Part shown: piece by piece, positions 34,189-46,392 of the stretch
Layout: each line of letters opens with the position of its first letter
Position numbering within the stretch: the first letter of the stretch is position 1
NCBI RefSeq assembly: GCF_900104955.1
Contig: NZ_FNSI01000002.1
Location: forward strand, 372,001 to 436,000
From: Beijerinckia sp. 28-YEA-48
GTDB lineage: Bacteria > Pseudomonadota > Alphaproteobacteria > Rhizobiales > Beijerinckiaceae
DNA length: 64,000 nucleotides
Direction: 5' to 3'
The notes under the pieces: generated by a model
What the model was told of the DNA's origin: nothing
Databases searched by the model: none
The model's input: the letters and a program-made list of their open reading frames with translations, nothing else
Made by a program: the position numbers and the translations under genes

Positions 34189-34192
<4 letters not shown>
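33221..34192 (-). CDS. REC-GGDEF response regulator (diguanylate cyclase, PleD-like)
   Basis: A 323-residue response regulator. The receiver domain is about residues 5-120 (ILIVDDEISNIEI, phospho-Asp in LPDLILLDILMPGMDGFE). The GGDEF domain holds the active-site GGEEF in ARYGGEEFACVLPG, and an allosteric I-site RxxD (RASD) five residues earlier, so product inhibition is expected. It should make cyclic di-GMP when phosphorylated. Its start overlaps the hybrid kinase end by 4 bp (ATGA), pointing to the kinase as its partner, probably through the kinase's HPt domain. Confidence 0.94.
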
Positions 34193-37025
<2,833 letters not shown>

Positions 37026-37029
<4 letters not shown>

Positions 37030-37511
37030 TTGGCGAATTTCCCGGTTTTCGAGTCGAAACAACCGAAAACACGCGGCGAAGGAAGAACAAGCCAGGCGCC
37101 GGCGTGGCGTGCGTTGTCCGCAAAATCGGGACGCGATGAGGCTGCAACGATGACATTTTCGAAGCGACCTGCCTCGACGATCTCGCCGTGGGCCATCCCG
37201 ACGAGGCTCATCGTTTGGCCGAGGCTCGACCAGGGCGCTGCGACAACCAGATATTGTCCGCTTTTTTCCGCGGCCGAAAGCGTTGCAGCCAACAGCCCGA
37301 ATAGCCCAACTGTGAGCAGCATTGCTGCTGGAGTAAGATCCCGCAGGGTCAGGCCATCTTCACGTGTCGGTACCAGAGGAACAGCACGGAACTGATCTAT
37401 TTCTATATACCCTCGGAACTTCGCGACGCCCGGCATATCCACTATCGCTCCCATTCTGTGGACGAGCTTAGTTGTCGGCGCTTGCGATCTGGTTAATGAA
37501 ATAGCAACCAC
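37026..37511 (-). CDS. Small membrane-anchored protein of unknown function, first gene of a signalling operon
   Basis: A 161-residue protein of no family I can name. A long hydrophobic segment (about residues 60-82, LTPAAMLLTVGLFGLLAATL) is followed by a hydrophilic domain with LVGMAHGEIVEAGRFENVIVAASSRPDFADNARHAGAWLVL. Topology suggests a single-span protein with the C-terminus in the periplasm or cytoplasm. Its stop overlaps the hybrid-kinase start by 4 bp, so expression is tightly linked with the kinase and cyclase. A sensing or accessory role for the kinase is inferred. The start is uncertain; in-frame ATGs 19 and 25 codons later are also possible. Confidence 0.6.
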
Positions 37512-38100
37512 TCCATCTGGACATCCCGCCAGCGAACATTAGTCGCTACACGACAAGATACTCGTGACTTGCTCTATTGGCGGTCTTTTTGCCCCGAGCC
37601 GACCCTGTTGGAGCTATCCCATCCAGTGACGCAACGGCATGGCACCCACAGCGGCTTGATGGGTAAAATGCTGGCAGAAAGGAAAATGACGGAGAGCGGA
37701 CTTATTGGGCTAAGATCATCAATTATGCCAATAGCTTGCCCACCCTGCACCGTGACAGAGGGTTGTTCAGCAGATGCCTCGCTGACACCCCGAACTGTAG
37801 GTGAGCTCCGCCGATATAAAGCCAGTCCCTAGGCTGTCCAGCGCATAGACCGGATTGATGAGCAGTTCCGACGTCGAGGCGCGAACACATCGAACAGCGA
37901 AATTGAAGAAGCGCCTCACCATCGATTGCCCGCTGCTTGTAAATCCAGTCGCAATCATGCCGGATAAACTACAGACAATTTGATCAATCGTTTTCAATTG
38001 CAGGATGATCGTCCACTATGGGCATCGCCGCTGCTCCCGTCCTTAACAATCAATCCGCGCCACCCCCATCACGTCGGCAGTTTATAAGCCCTCAATATTT
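37512..38100. other. Intergenic stretch, no gene supported
   Basis: About 590 bp between the signalling operon promoter and the end of the dihydroxyphthalate-decarboxylase-like gene. Open frames of 76-87 codons exist but without recognisable domains or good ribosome-binding sites. The promoter of the signalling operon should be near 37512-37620. No strong terminator was found for the downstream end of the 38-46 kb operon. Confidence 0.4.
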
Positions 38101-39093
38101 TTAAACTTTCGCAGCAAGCCCATCGATAGGCAGGAACACCTCTTCCGGCGTCATCGGCTTAGCGAGGAGCCCATCTTCGACGAGATAGTCACTAAACGCG
38201 GTCAGGGCTTTACGATTTCGCGCGACCCCATAAAGCCATGCGTCGCCACCGAAAAGATCGTGGATTTCTTCGAGATGTTCGTCGAGCCATGGGAGCATGA
38301 ACTGCAGGGCGCCGGTAAAGCGCGCGCGGTTCAACGCAATAGTTTTAGCTTGCTCGCAAGCCTTGTAGACATTGTTGGCTAGCCAAGGGTGGGCCTTATA
38401 AACGCTATCCTTGATCACCATGGCGTGCATGATCGGGAAAATGCCGGTATCTTTGAAGTAGCTCCGTTCGATCTCATGATAATTCGGGAATAAACGCGCT
38501 ACGTCTGGACTCGTGCGTAGCGAAGCTGGTTTGATCGCACCAATCAGCGCATCGATTTCGCCTGTGGCGAGCATATCGCTCAACGAGCGTGTATTGCCCG
38601 CATGCGCAACTTTGAGACCCTTCGGATGGAAGCTTGTCGCCTCCCCGCCGGCTACACCCTTCTCGTTGACTCCGCCTTCCACCCATTCGACGTCTTGGAG
38701 TGACACGCCATATTCGCGGCGCAGCAGGCCACGGATCCACACGGCCGCCGTCATCTGAAAACCTTGGACACCAATGCGTTTTCCAGCAAGATCCTGGGGC
38801 GTCTTGATTTTATGGCGATTGATGAAGATGTAGGAATGACGAAACATCCGCGACGGAAATACCGGCACGGTGAAGAAGCGCGCCTTGCCGTTTTGCCGCA
38901 GGGCATAGCAATGAGTTAGCGACATTTCGGAAATGTCGAACTCTTGATTCTGCAGCATGCGCGCGAAAACTTCCATCGGCTGCTGCACCGCCATGGGGAT
39001 CAGATCAATCCCATCAATCGCAACAGCACCGTCGTGGATCGCGGCCATCCTGTCGTAGGGGCCAGTACAAAATGAAAGTGATAAGCGCGACAT
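38101..39093 (-). CDS. 4,5-dihydroxyphthalate decarboxylase-like / solute-binding-fold protein (second copy)
   Basis: A 330-residue paralogue of the 2993-3964 product: it shares FDISEMSLTHCY, VFPSRMFRHSYIFI, DLAGKRIGVQGFQMTAAVWIRGLLRREYGV and KDTGIFPIMHAMVI blocks. No signal peptide is present, consistent with a cytoplasmic decarboxylase-type enzyme. The start at 39093 follows GGGAAA; an upstream TTG overlapping the previous stop is less likely. Last gene of the six-gene operon that begins at 46077, so it probably acts on the substrate imported by the ABC transporter of that operon. Confidence 0.72.
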   Translation of the reverse strand: MSRLSLSFCTGPYDRMAAIHDGAVAIDGIDLIPMAVQQPMEVFARMLQNQEFDISEMSLTHCYALRQNGKARFFTVPVFPSRMFRHSYIFINRHKIKTPQDLAGKRIGVQGFQMTAAVWIRGLLRREYGVSLQDVEWVEGGVNEKGVAGGEATSFHPKGLKVAHAGNTRSLSDMLATGEIDALIGAIKPASLRTSPDVARLFPNYHEIERSYFKDTGIFPIMHAMVIKDSVYKAHPWLANNVYKACEQAKTIALNRARFTGALQFMLPWLDEHLEEIHDLFGGDAWLYGVARNRKALTAFSDYLVEDGLLAKPMTPEEVFLPIDGLAAKV

Positions 39094-39134
39094 AGACGTT
39101 TCCCGAATTGGTAAGGTTTTTAGAGATCGAACAC

Positions 39135-40265
39135 TCAACGTTTAGCCTGAGCGAGAATCTTGACGATCTGCTCGACGGTCGGCCCAATCTCTGGATGGGC
39201 CTGCCACCAGGGGATCGTCACATCGGTGAATTTAACGCCAGCTGCTTCATATTTGGCGATCAGCTTGGCCATTTGTGATCCGGAATAGAGCGCCAGATCG
39301 AGTTTGGCCTCGTCCCACAGCATTTTCTGGCCTTCGACGCTATGGGCGAAAAGCGTGAAGAGTGTTGCTGATGCCGGGCTGCGTGCATGACGTGGCACTT
39401 GGAAGTAGAAATAGCGCCGCGCCGTTGCGTCGGGCTGCAATACGATGTCGAGCGGTGCACCCTTCTCCTGGAAAATGGTCAGCTTATCGCCGACGCAATC
39501 AAGGACGAAGGCGGAGAATTCATTAACGGCAACGCGCTCGGTATCGGTGCAATTGATGAAGCCTCCGATCTGTGGCGCGAGATCGCGGACATATTGCAGG
39601 GTCTTTTCAGGCCCCCACATGCCATTGGCGGCAAGACCATCGAACCCGGCGCCAAAGACCGTGGTGGCGACCTTCCCCTTCCACTCCGGCTTGAGAAAAT
39701 CGAAGAAAGTTTTTGGGGGCAGCTTGGTCGCATCAGTATTGTAGAGAGCGCCAGTCAGGCCGGTGACCACCTTGAGGGATGTCCCGTCGGCATCGATCAT
39801 CTGCGTTGTAATACGGCCTGGCGCCAGTTCCGTCCAAGCGATCGGCAGGAACATCTTGCGATCAAGCAACGGCACCAGCTGAGCGGCCGTGCCCATATAG
39901 AGATCGGAGAAAGCCGGCTGGTTCGATTGGAATTCGACCAGCAATTGCGACGCGATGCGCGCCAAGGCCTCGATCGGCGTGAACCGCAATTCAATATTGG
40001 TGCCATAGCGCTTGTTCATCCGCGCCACCATTTGGCGCGCTAGGCCACTGCCACCTAAAGTCGCCTCCCCCCAGGAAAGGCGTAACGTGCCCTCCTTCTT
40101 TGCCTGTTCGACCAGTGCTTGAACGGCGGGCGGATCGGCCTGTGCCAACGCCGGCGCAGTCGACGCTGCGAAGCCGGTCGCCAATCCTAAGGCACCGACC
40201 AAGCCGCGCACGTATCTGGAGAAGCCGAAAGTCAGCAAGCATCGTTCTGTCATGACGGAACCCAT
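39135..40265 (-). CDS. ABC transporter substrate-binding protein, family 1 (first of two paralogues)
   Basis: A 376-residue periplasmic binding protein of the iron/thiamine/polyamine-type class. A signal peptide covers about residues 1-41, ending ALA-QAD. It shares long blocks with the 44992-46077 protein: LKPEWKGKVATT, FDGLAANGMWGPEKTLQYVRDLAP, an ER dipeptide after a Cys, and a WWQAHPE ending like VAANPE. Both are in the same operon with one permease and one ATPase. A second in-frame ATG four codons on is possible as start. The pair probably presents two related ligands to the same importer. Confidence 0.87.
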   Translation of the reverse strand: MGSVMTERCLLTFGFSRYVRGLVGALGLATGFAASTAPALAQADPPAVQALVEQAKKEGTLRLSWGEATLGGSGLARQMVARMNKRYGTNIELRFTPIEALARIASQLLVEFQSNQPAFSDLYMGTAAQLVPLLDRKMFLPIAWTELAPGRITTQMIDADGTSLKVVTGLTGALYNTDATKLPPKTFFDFLKPEWKGKVATTVFGAGFDGLAANGMWGPEKTLQYVRDLAPQIGGFINCTDTERVAVNEFSAFVLDCVGDKLTIFQEKGAPLDIVLQPDATARRYFYFQVPRHARSPASATLFTLFAHSVEGQKMLWDEAKLDLALYSGSQMAKLIAKYEAAGVKFTDVTIPWWQAHPEIGPTVEQIVKILAQAKR

Positions 40266-40296
40266 CGATTTCCACTATTTTTGAGCAACCCAGCCG

Positions 40297-42096
40297 TCAG
40301 GAGGCCTTCTCGCGCTCCGGCTTATATTCCGCCAGCCGTGACGGCGAGCCTGCGGCCACATGAACGTCGATCACGCACACCTTGCCGGACTTGACGAGGG
40401 CCAAGCCCTTTTCAACGGCCAGCCTCAAAGCTTCAGTGGTCTCCACCGGCCCGATCACTTCCGCGCCATAGCCTTCGGCGATCTTACGAATATCGACGGC
40501 CGGATCTTCCATGCGTTGGCCGATCCAAGCATTGGCCGGTTGCCGGCCGCGTTGCTTGGCGACGCGAATCTGGATCAGCTCGTCGTTGAGATGCGACCGA
40601 TTGTTGGAGACGATCAGCAGAGCGGCAATTCCGTAATGCGCCGCCGTCCACAGAGCCGTCGCACCCTGGATGAAATCGCTATCGCCGATGACGCCAACGG
40701 CGACCCGATCGCTGTCCATCAAACCAAGCGCGCAACCGATCGTGTTGCCCGGTCCCGAACCGACGCCAGCTCCACCATCGTTGCCCAGATAATCCATTGG
40801 ATCGGCGAAATGACAGACGTCCGGGGATGTGCCGAGCGGCGTGCGCATCAAAGTGATCTTATGAAGCGCCCTCGCCTCCTGAAGCGCCCAGCCGATGTCC
40901 TCGAGCTCCACTTCCGCCCCGGCCGTCATTGCCGGACGGACCGCCGGTTTCAAAGCAGCGCCCAGTGGCGAGCGGCTCTTGCCCGCGAGCTTTTTTTCGA
41001 GGATCGGCAGCAGATGCCGGACAAAGACGTCCGGCTCCACTTGGAAAGGGAGATCGCATGGCGCCAATCCGTAACAATCCATATTGATAGCATTGTGGAC
41101 GTAGGAATCGACCGAAGCGCTGATGATTTGACGTTCTCCAGCAGGCAGCATTTTCATCGCACTGCCAAGATCGATCCAATCGAGCGCGACGATCACGTCT
41201 GCTGATTTCACGTGATCGATCGCCGTGCGGAAATGGTAGCCGATGCAGCGATGCAGCGGATGATCACAGGGAAATGCTGCCGCGGTCTTCAAATCGGTCA
41301 CGACACCAGCACCTAGCAGTTCGGCAAGTCGAACGCGATTGTCCCAGTCGGCACGACTACGCGAAACGCGCCCCATGAGCAGGACGGGCTGCTGCGCCGC
41401 GATTAGCAGATCAGCGGCTTGCTCGATCGATTCCGGTGAAGGAACCGGTGCGTCAGCCGGTAGGAAACGGGAAGCCGGCGGCAGATCAATCTGCTCGTTC
41501 AAGGCATCTTCCTGCAAGGCGGCGTCGAGACAGATATAGACCGGGCCCTTCGGCGCGGTACGGGCGATGATATTGGCGCGATACATGGCCTCGACCAGGG
41601 CACCGACCGAGCGCGGCTCGTCATCCCACTTCGTAATGCCACGGACATAGCTTGCTTGATCGCGCGACGTATGCAGCCAGTTGATCCACGGCACCCGGCG
41701 TTCGGCATCGGCGGGGCCGCCAGCACCGACGATATAGACCGGCACCCGATCGGCCCAGGCATTGAAGATGCCCATGGCACCGTTCAACAGGCCAACATTG
41801 GCATGCAGGATGCAGGCCATCGGCTCGCCCGTGACTTTGCCGTAGCCGTGCGCAATGGAAATCACCTGATTCTCATTGAGGCAGAGCAGCATGGTCGGAT
41901 CATCATTACCAAGCATGTTGACCAGACTGTCATGCAGGCCACGAAAGCTGGATCCGGGATTGTGGGTCACATAACGCACGCCGATCCGTCGCAGCATTTC
42001 CGCCGCAACGTCGCTTCCCCAGCCTATGGCCGTGTTATCACTCGGTTCGGCGATGTCCCGCTTCAATGCAGCGTTGGACGATTTCTGTTCTCCCAT
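40297..42096 (-). CDS. Thiamine-diphosphate-dependent enzyme (acetolactate synthase/benzoylformate decarboxylase superfamily)
   Basis: A 599-residue TPP enzyme. The N-terminal pyrimidine-binding domain has the catalytic Glu in LLCLNENQVISIAHGYGKVTGEP; the central domain follows; the C-terminal diphosphate-binding motif GDSDFIQGATALWTAAHYGIAALLIVSNN fits GD(S/G)-x25-NN. There is no FAD or regulatory signature. Such enzymes decarboxylate or ligate 2-keto acids. In an operon with a transporter and a dihydroxyphthalate-decarboxylase-like protein, a decarboxylase for an imported aryl keto acid such as benzoylformate is plausible but unproven. Confidence 0.88.
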   Translation of the reverse strand: MGEQKSSNAALKRDIAEPSDNTAIGWGSDVAAEMLRRIGVRYVTHNPGSSFRGLHDSLVNMLGNDDPTMLLCLNENQVISIAHGYGKVTGEPMACILHANVGLLNGAMGIFNAWADRVPVYIVGAGGPADAERRVPWINWLHTSRDQASYVRGITKWDDEPRSVGALVEAMYRANIIARTAPKGPVYICLDAALQEDALNEQIDLPPASRFLPADAPVPSPESIEQAADLLIAAQQPVLLMGRVSRSRADWDNRVRLAELLGAGVVTDLKTAAAFPCDHPLHRCIGYHFRTAIDHVKSADVIVALDWIDLGSAMKMLPAGERQIISASVDSYVHNAINMDCYGLAPCDLPFQVEPDVFVRHLLPILEKKLAGKSRSPLGAALKPAVRPAMTAGAEVELEDIGWALQEARALHKITLMRTPLGTSPDVCHFADPMDYLGNDGGAGVGSGPGNTIGCALGLMDSDRVAVGVIGDSDFIQGATALWTAAHYGIAALLIVSNNRSHLNDELIQIRVAKQRGRQPANAWIGQRMEDPAVDIRKIAEGYGAEVIGPVETTEALRLAVEKGLALVKSGKVCVIDVHVAAGSPSRLAEYKPEREKAS

Positions 42097-42114
42097 AACG
42101 GACCTTTCCGGACG

Positions 42115-43206
42115 TCAGTTCGGCCGCATCAGCCGGCAATGGTTGGAGGCGATCGTCAGAGACACCGGCGCGCCAATCACAAGATCAGCCTCTCGCGATG
42201 TTTTGATGCGTAGATCTGTGCCATCGATCTTGACGGCACACTCCAGCGCATCGCCTATGAAAACGGCCTGTCCCAATAGACCTTGAACGATGTTGTTGCC
42301 TCGATCCATCGAGCCGCCGATCTCGATGTCTTCAGGCCGGACCGAGACCATCACCTGATCACCTACTTTGACAGCAAAAGGAGCCTGACATCGCAGACGA
42401 CCGATCGTCGAGGCCACAACGGCTTCCCCCGCTGCTTCGGATTCCACCGTAGCGCCAAAGACATTGCTCTTGCCGATAAAGGACGCCACGAAAGGCGATG
42501 TTGGGGCGCTGTAAATGACCTTGGGCGAGGCCTCCTGCATGATATTGCCCTCGTTCATCACCGCCACCACATCTGACATGCTGAGCGCTTCGATCTGCTC
42601 ATGGGTGACAAACAGGGTGGTGATTCCAAGCCGCTCGATCATACTGCGAATCTCGAGTCGCATCTCTTCGCGCAGCTTGGCATCAAGATTGGAAAGCGGC
42701 TCATCCAACAGCAAAACTTTCGGCTGTTTGACTAGAGAACGCGCCAGAGCGAGCCGCTGCTGTTGGCCGCCGCTGAGAAACGGTGCAGGCCGCTCAGCGA
42801 GATGATCAAGATGTACGGTCGACAGGGCTTGCATGACCCTGTCACGGACTTCTTTCTTACCAACCTTCTCTACACCCTGCCGCAACGGAAAGGCGACATT
42901 CTCGAACACGGACATATGCGGCCAGATCGCGTAGGACTGAAACACCATGCCGATGGGGCGCTGATGCGGTGGCACCCAGATGCCGTCTTGCGAAGAAAAC
43001 ACCTTCTTGCCGTCGATCAGGATTTCACCGGAATCGGGGCGCTCCAGGCCAGCAACACAACGCAAAGTCGTTGTCTTGCCGCAACCGCTCGGCCCCAGAA
43101 GCGTGTAGAGCTCGCCGCGATTGATACGCAAATTGACCTTACGCACAGCATAGAATGCGCCTTGGGCCGAGCGATAAGTCAGTTCGAGATCCTTGATTTC
43201 CAACAT
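42115..43206 (-). CDS. ABC transporter ATP-binding protein (Fe3+/polyamine type)
   Basis: A 363-residue ATPase with Walker A GPSGCGKTT near residue 40, Q-loop GMVFQSYAIWPHMSVFENVAFPL, signature LSGGQQQRLALARSL, Walker B VLLLDEPLSNLDAKLREEM, H-loop FVTHEQIEAL, and a C-terminal TOBE domain that binds small regulators or aids dimerisation. Start 43206 (MLEIKD) chosen because the frame upstream lies within the permease gene and encodes a different-looking sequence. It starts 8 bp after the permease stop. Confidence 0.94.
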   Translation of the reverse strand: MLEIKDLELTYRSAQGAFYAVRKVNLRINRGELYTLLGPSGCGKTTTLRCVAGLERPDSGEILIDGKKVFSSQDGIWVPPHQRPIGMVFQSYAIWPHMSVFENVAFPLRQGVEKVGKKEVRDRVMQALSTVHLDHLAERPAPFLSGGQQQRLALARSLVKQPKVLLLDEPLSNLDAKLREEMRLEIRSMIERLGITTLFVTHEQIEALSMSDVVAVMNEGNIMQEASPKVIYSAPTSPFVASFIGKSNVFGATVESEAAGEAVVASTIGRLRCQAPFAVKVGDQVMVSVRPEDIEIGGSMDRGNNIVQGLLGQAVFIGDALECAVKIDGTDLRIKTSREADLVIGAPVSLTIASNHCRLMRPN

Positions 43207-43214
43207 GATACTTC

Positions 43215-44987
43215 TCAGGCTGAGAGCGCGCCGCGGCGTTTGGCGATGAACCAGTAGATGACGATCAGGGGAACAACGAGCAGCATGCTGATGACGGCCA
43301 GCGCCGATGCGCGGCCTAATCCGCCGCTCGACCATAGCGACCACACGACGACCGGCAGCGTGACGTTGCCGGAGCTCGACACCACAACAGCAAGCGTCAG
43401 CTCGCGATAGGTCAGCAAGGCGATCCACAACCAGGCATACATCAGTGTCGGCGACAGCAACGGCAGGATCACCGAACGGAAAGTGCCAAATCCCGTCGCA
43501 CCACTGATCTGGGCCGCCTCCTGCAATTCCTTATGGATCTGAATCAGACCGCTGTTGGTCATACGCGTGCCGTAGCTCAATCGCGCCACGACGAAGACCA
43601 GCAGAATAAGCCAGATCGTGCCGTAGATTGGAATGAAGGATTGCAGCAGGTAGAGCGCCGCCAGAAGGGCGCCGATTCCAAAAATCACGTTCGGCACCGC
43701 ATGGGGGAGAAAGGCGATGAAGTCCGCCGTCTTGCGACCCGGCGCGCGTGTCTTGAGTACGATCCAGGAGAAAGCAACGCTGATGACGAGCGTAATCGTC
43801 GGCGTCAGCACCATCAGGATCAATGTATTGCCGAGCGCCTCCGTCGCCAGCCCCCATGGCACGGAATAATAATTGTTCAGGGACATCGCCTTGAAGGCGC
43901 GCAGGCTCGGAAACTGGAAGAAAGGTAACAGAGAAGCATAAACGAGCAGCACCAGCGGCACCAGCTTGCTGAAACAGAAGTAGAGAATGACACCGGTCCA
44001 GGCAGCGATGTTCCACCGACCGAGCTCAATCAGTTTCGGCTTATAGGCTTTCCCGGTGACGACCGTGTAGCGGTATGCCTTGCGTTGCATCAGGGAATAG
44101 AGATAGCCGAGCAGGCCGGCGATAACGATTACGACAGCACTCAGAGCCGCTCCCAGACCATAGCGCGGCAGGCCTTCACTGCCATTGATCACCGACAGCA
44201 GAAAAGTGCTGAAGGTAAAAATGCGATTGCCCCAACCGAGCACCGCTGGCACGTCGAATGCCGCAAAGCCGATCACAAAGACATAGATGGCCGCCGCCAG
44301 AATACCAGGCCAGGCGAGCGGCAGCGTAACTTTCATTATCACGCGCCACGTCTTCACCCCGTGGGTGCTCGCGGCTTCCTCGAGGGAAGGATCCATGGCG
44401 CGAAACACCGCCGCCGTCATAACGAAGATGAGCGGCGCCAGGCTCAATCCTTGCACCCAACCCATGCCGGCGATGGTCATGATGTTGAACGGCGATTCGA
44501 CCAACCCGAAGAGATCGCGCAGCCACGTATTCACCACGCCAATGCGCGGATGCAGCAGATAGAGCCACCCCATGGCCGAGGCAAAACCCGGGATCAGCAG
44601 GCCGATGCTCATCAGCGACAAGAGGACGGTTTTTCCTGAAAAGTCGGTTCGCTCCACCAGCCAGGCTCCGATCAGCCCGAGCGGCATGGCCACGACGAGC
44701 GTCGCGAAGCAGAACTGCAGCGTGTTCCAAAGAACAGTTAGAACGAACGGGTCCTCGAAGACCTTATGGTAGTTGGCTAGCGACAACGCTTTGTCGGCAT
44801 CGCCGGGCAGGCCCTCGACCAGGCTCAGCCAGCCGACAATACCGACCAGACCTAGAACGACGGCGCAGGACCCGACGACAATCGTGCCGGCAATGGCCGT
44901 GAACGGATCGAAAGGCAGCCTCGCGAGTAGGCCCCTGCTCACTTCCGTCGGTTTGCCTTGAATTTCAACCGGGCTCACCAATGTCAT
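43215..44987 (-). CDS. ABC transporter permease, fused two-domain (Fe3+-type)
   Basis: A 590-residue permease, about 12 predicted membrane helices: an N-terminal and a C-terminal BPD permease half in one chain, as in FbpB/SfuB-type iron and related transporters. EAA-loop regions are visible: LEEAASTHGVKTWRVIMKVTLPLAW in the first half, and LQEAAQISGATGFGTFRSVILPLLSPTL in the second. It works with the ATPase at 42115 and the binding proteins at 44992 and 39135. Spacing to neighbours is 4-8 bp, so it is one operon. Confidence 0.94.
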   Translation of the reverse strand: MTLVSPVEIQGKPTEVSRGLLARLPFDPFTAIAGTIVVGSCAVVLGLVGIVGWLSLVEGLPGDADKALSLANYHKVFEDPFVLTVLWNTLQFCFATLVVAMPLGLIGAWLVERTDFSGKTVLLSLMSIGLLIPGFASAMGWLYLLHPRIGVVNTWLRDLFGLVESPFNIMTIAGMGWVQGLSLAPLIFVMTAAVFRAMDPSLEEAASTHGVKTWRVIMKVTLPLAWPGILAAAIYVFVIGFAAFDVPAVLGWGNRIFTFSTFLLSVINGSEGLPRYGLGAALSAVVIVIAGLLGYLYSLMQRKAYRYTVVTGKAYKPKLIELGRWNIAAWTGVILYFCFSKLVPLVLLVYASLLPFFQFPSLRAFKAMSLNNYYSVPWGLATEALGNTLILMVLTPTITLVISVAFSWIVLKTRAPGRKTADFIAFLPHAVPNVIFGIGALLAALYLLQSFIPIYGTIWLILLVFVVARLSYGTRMTNSGLIQIHKELQEAAQISGATGFGTFRSVILPLLSPTLMYAWLWIALLTYRELTLAVVVSSSGNVTLPVVVWSLWSSGGLGRASALAVISMLLVVPLIVIYWFIAKRRGALSA

Positions 44988-44991
44988 AGGA

Positions 44992-46077
44992 TCACTTCGA
45001 CTTCGTACGCAGCAATTGAATGATCTCTTCCTTGGTCTTTTCGACTTCCGGATTGGCGGCCACCCATTCGACCGTCACATCGGTGAATTTGGCGCCCTGC
45101 GCCTTGAGCGCATTGACCTCATCGCGGCTATGCGATTCCGGCAATTCATCGAAATCGAGCCGCTCGAGATCCCACAGCGCCTTCTGGCCCTCGGGCGACA
45201 TCATGTAAGTAACAAAAAGCTTGGCGCCCGCCATATTGGCGGCATTCTTTGGCACCGACAGATAGTAGTAGCGGCGGGCGGGCGCATCGAGCGGGATCAT
45301 GCGCGCGATCGGCGCGCCCTTATCGTGCCACTGGATGGCAAACTGACCGAGGCAATTCATCACGAGCCCCGCATATTCACCGGTCGCGATCCGCTCTGAC
45401 TCGGCACAATCCATCAAGCCACTGATATTTGGCAGCAGCCTCCTCACGTAATCGAGCGTCTTCTCGCGGCCCCAGACACCGTTGGCGGCCAACACGTCGA
45501 AGCTCGCGGCATAGGCGGTCGTCGCCAGCTTCCCCTTCCATTCTGGGCGCAGGAAATCTTCGAGGGTTTTGGGCACCATCGGCGCCAACTGCGTGTTGTA
45601 GTCGGCCCCCGAGAAGCCCGTCGCAACCTTGATGGACCTACCGTTGGCATCGACGGCATTGGTCGGCAGACGACCTGGCATCAATGCATTCCAGTCAATC
45701 GTTGCCAGGAGATCACGCTCCAGAATCGGAACGATCTGCGCGGCTGTCGACAGCCATACATCGGTAAAGGCCGACTGCTTCGCCGCATATTCGGTGGCGA
45801 TCCGGCCGCCGACGCGCGCGAAACCAGACATGGGAATAAAACGAATGGAAATATTGACGCCGTATTTCTTACGGATCTCAGCTTCGAAACGTTTAGCGCC
45901 GGCAGAACCGCCGAAGGACGATTCAGCCCACGCCAAATTCACGATTGGATTGGCCTTCACGTCGTCCAACACGGCTTGCAACGGTTGCGGAACAGCTACT
46001 GTCTGCGCCTTTGCGCCAAACGTCAGCGCCGCCAAGACCGCGACACCCATCAAGCGCGTCAACACCGCTCGCGACAT
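44992..46077 (-). CDS. ABC transporter substrate-binding protein, family 1 (second of two paralogues)
   Basis: A 361-residue periplasmic binding protein. Signal peptide about residues 1-24 (ends AKA-QTV). It shares LRPEWKGKLATT, FDVLAANGVWGREKTLDYVRRLLP, a Cys preceding SER, and PARRYYYLSVP with the 39135-40265 protein. GGGAGGGG precedes the start at 46077 at ideal spacing, which argues against the alternative start at 46104. As the first gene of the six-gene operon it is probably the most highly expressed. Ligand unknown; the presence of a TPP enzyme downstream suggests an organic acid rather than iron. Confidence 0.9.
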   Translation of the reverse strand: MSRAVLTRLMGVAVLAALTFGAKAQTVAVPQPLQAVLDDVKANPIVNLAWAESSFGGSAGAKRFEAEIRKKYGVNISIRFIPMSGFARVGGRIATEYAAKQSAFTDVWLSTAAQIVPILERDLLATIDWNALMPGRLPTNAVDANGRSIKVATGFSGADYNTQLAPMVPKTLEDFLRPEWKGKLATTAYAASFDVLAANGVWGREKTLDYVRRLLPNISGLMDCAESERIATGEYAGLVMNCLGQFAIQWHDKGAPIARMIPLDAPARRYYYLSVPKNAANMAGAKLFVTYMMSPEGQKALWDLERLDFDELPESHSRDEVNALKAQGAKFTDVTVEWVAANPEVEKTKEEIIQLLRTKSK

Positions 46078-46392
46078 GATCGCCCCTCCCGTATCTCGGC
46101 GCATATCGCCGAAGATGGATGACGAGAATGTGTGTGAAGCTGTTTACAAAGTCAATTGCTTTGCGCGCGCCTGCATGACGAAATGATTGGCGTGGAATGC
46201 TGATGGTATATGCGCTTAGCGCTATTTCGCACCGCGTTTAGCCGGTGAAACTATTTGACGACGCCAAGATGCGCGCCAACGCATCGCACAAACCTTTCGG
46301 ACACAGGTATTTGTTACCATCATCTAAACGGTATCGCGGCCATGCTCATACCCACTCATTATAGCTCGGTACATGATACATCTTTCCGAACT
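46078..46392. promoter_or_regulatory. Promoter/operator region of the six-gene ABC operon
   Basis: This 315-bp gap between the MarR gene and the operon contains TTGACTTTGTAAAC (minus strand, within 46141-46155), nearly the same 14-mer as TTGACGATGTAAAC (46995-47008, plus strand) in front of the divergent monooxygenase. It is 12 of 14 identical. CAAAG-N7-CTTTG surrounds it. The shared block is a good candidate for the MarR operator or for a common promoter element. Confidence 0.5.

Noticed and set aside
42115..43428. Longer start for the polyamine-type ATPase at 43428
   Set aside because: The additional N-terminal 74 codons lie in the permease gene and look unlike an ABC ATPase; the ATG at 43206 starts the normal domain.
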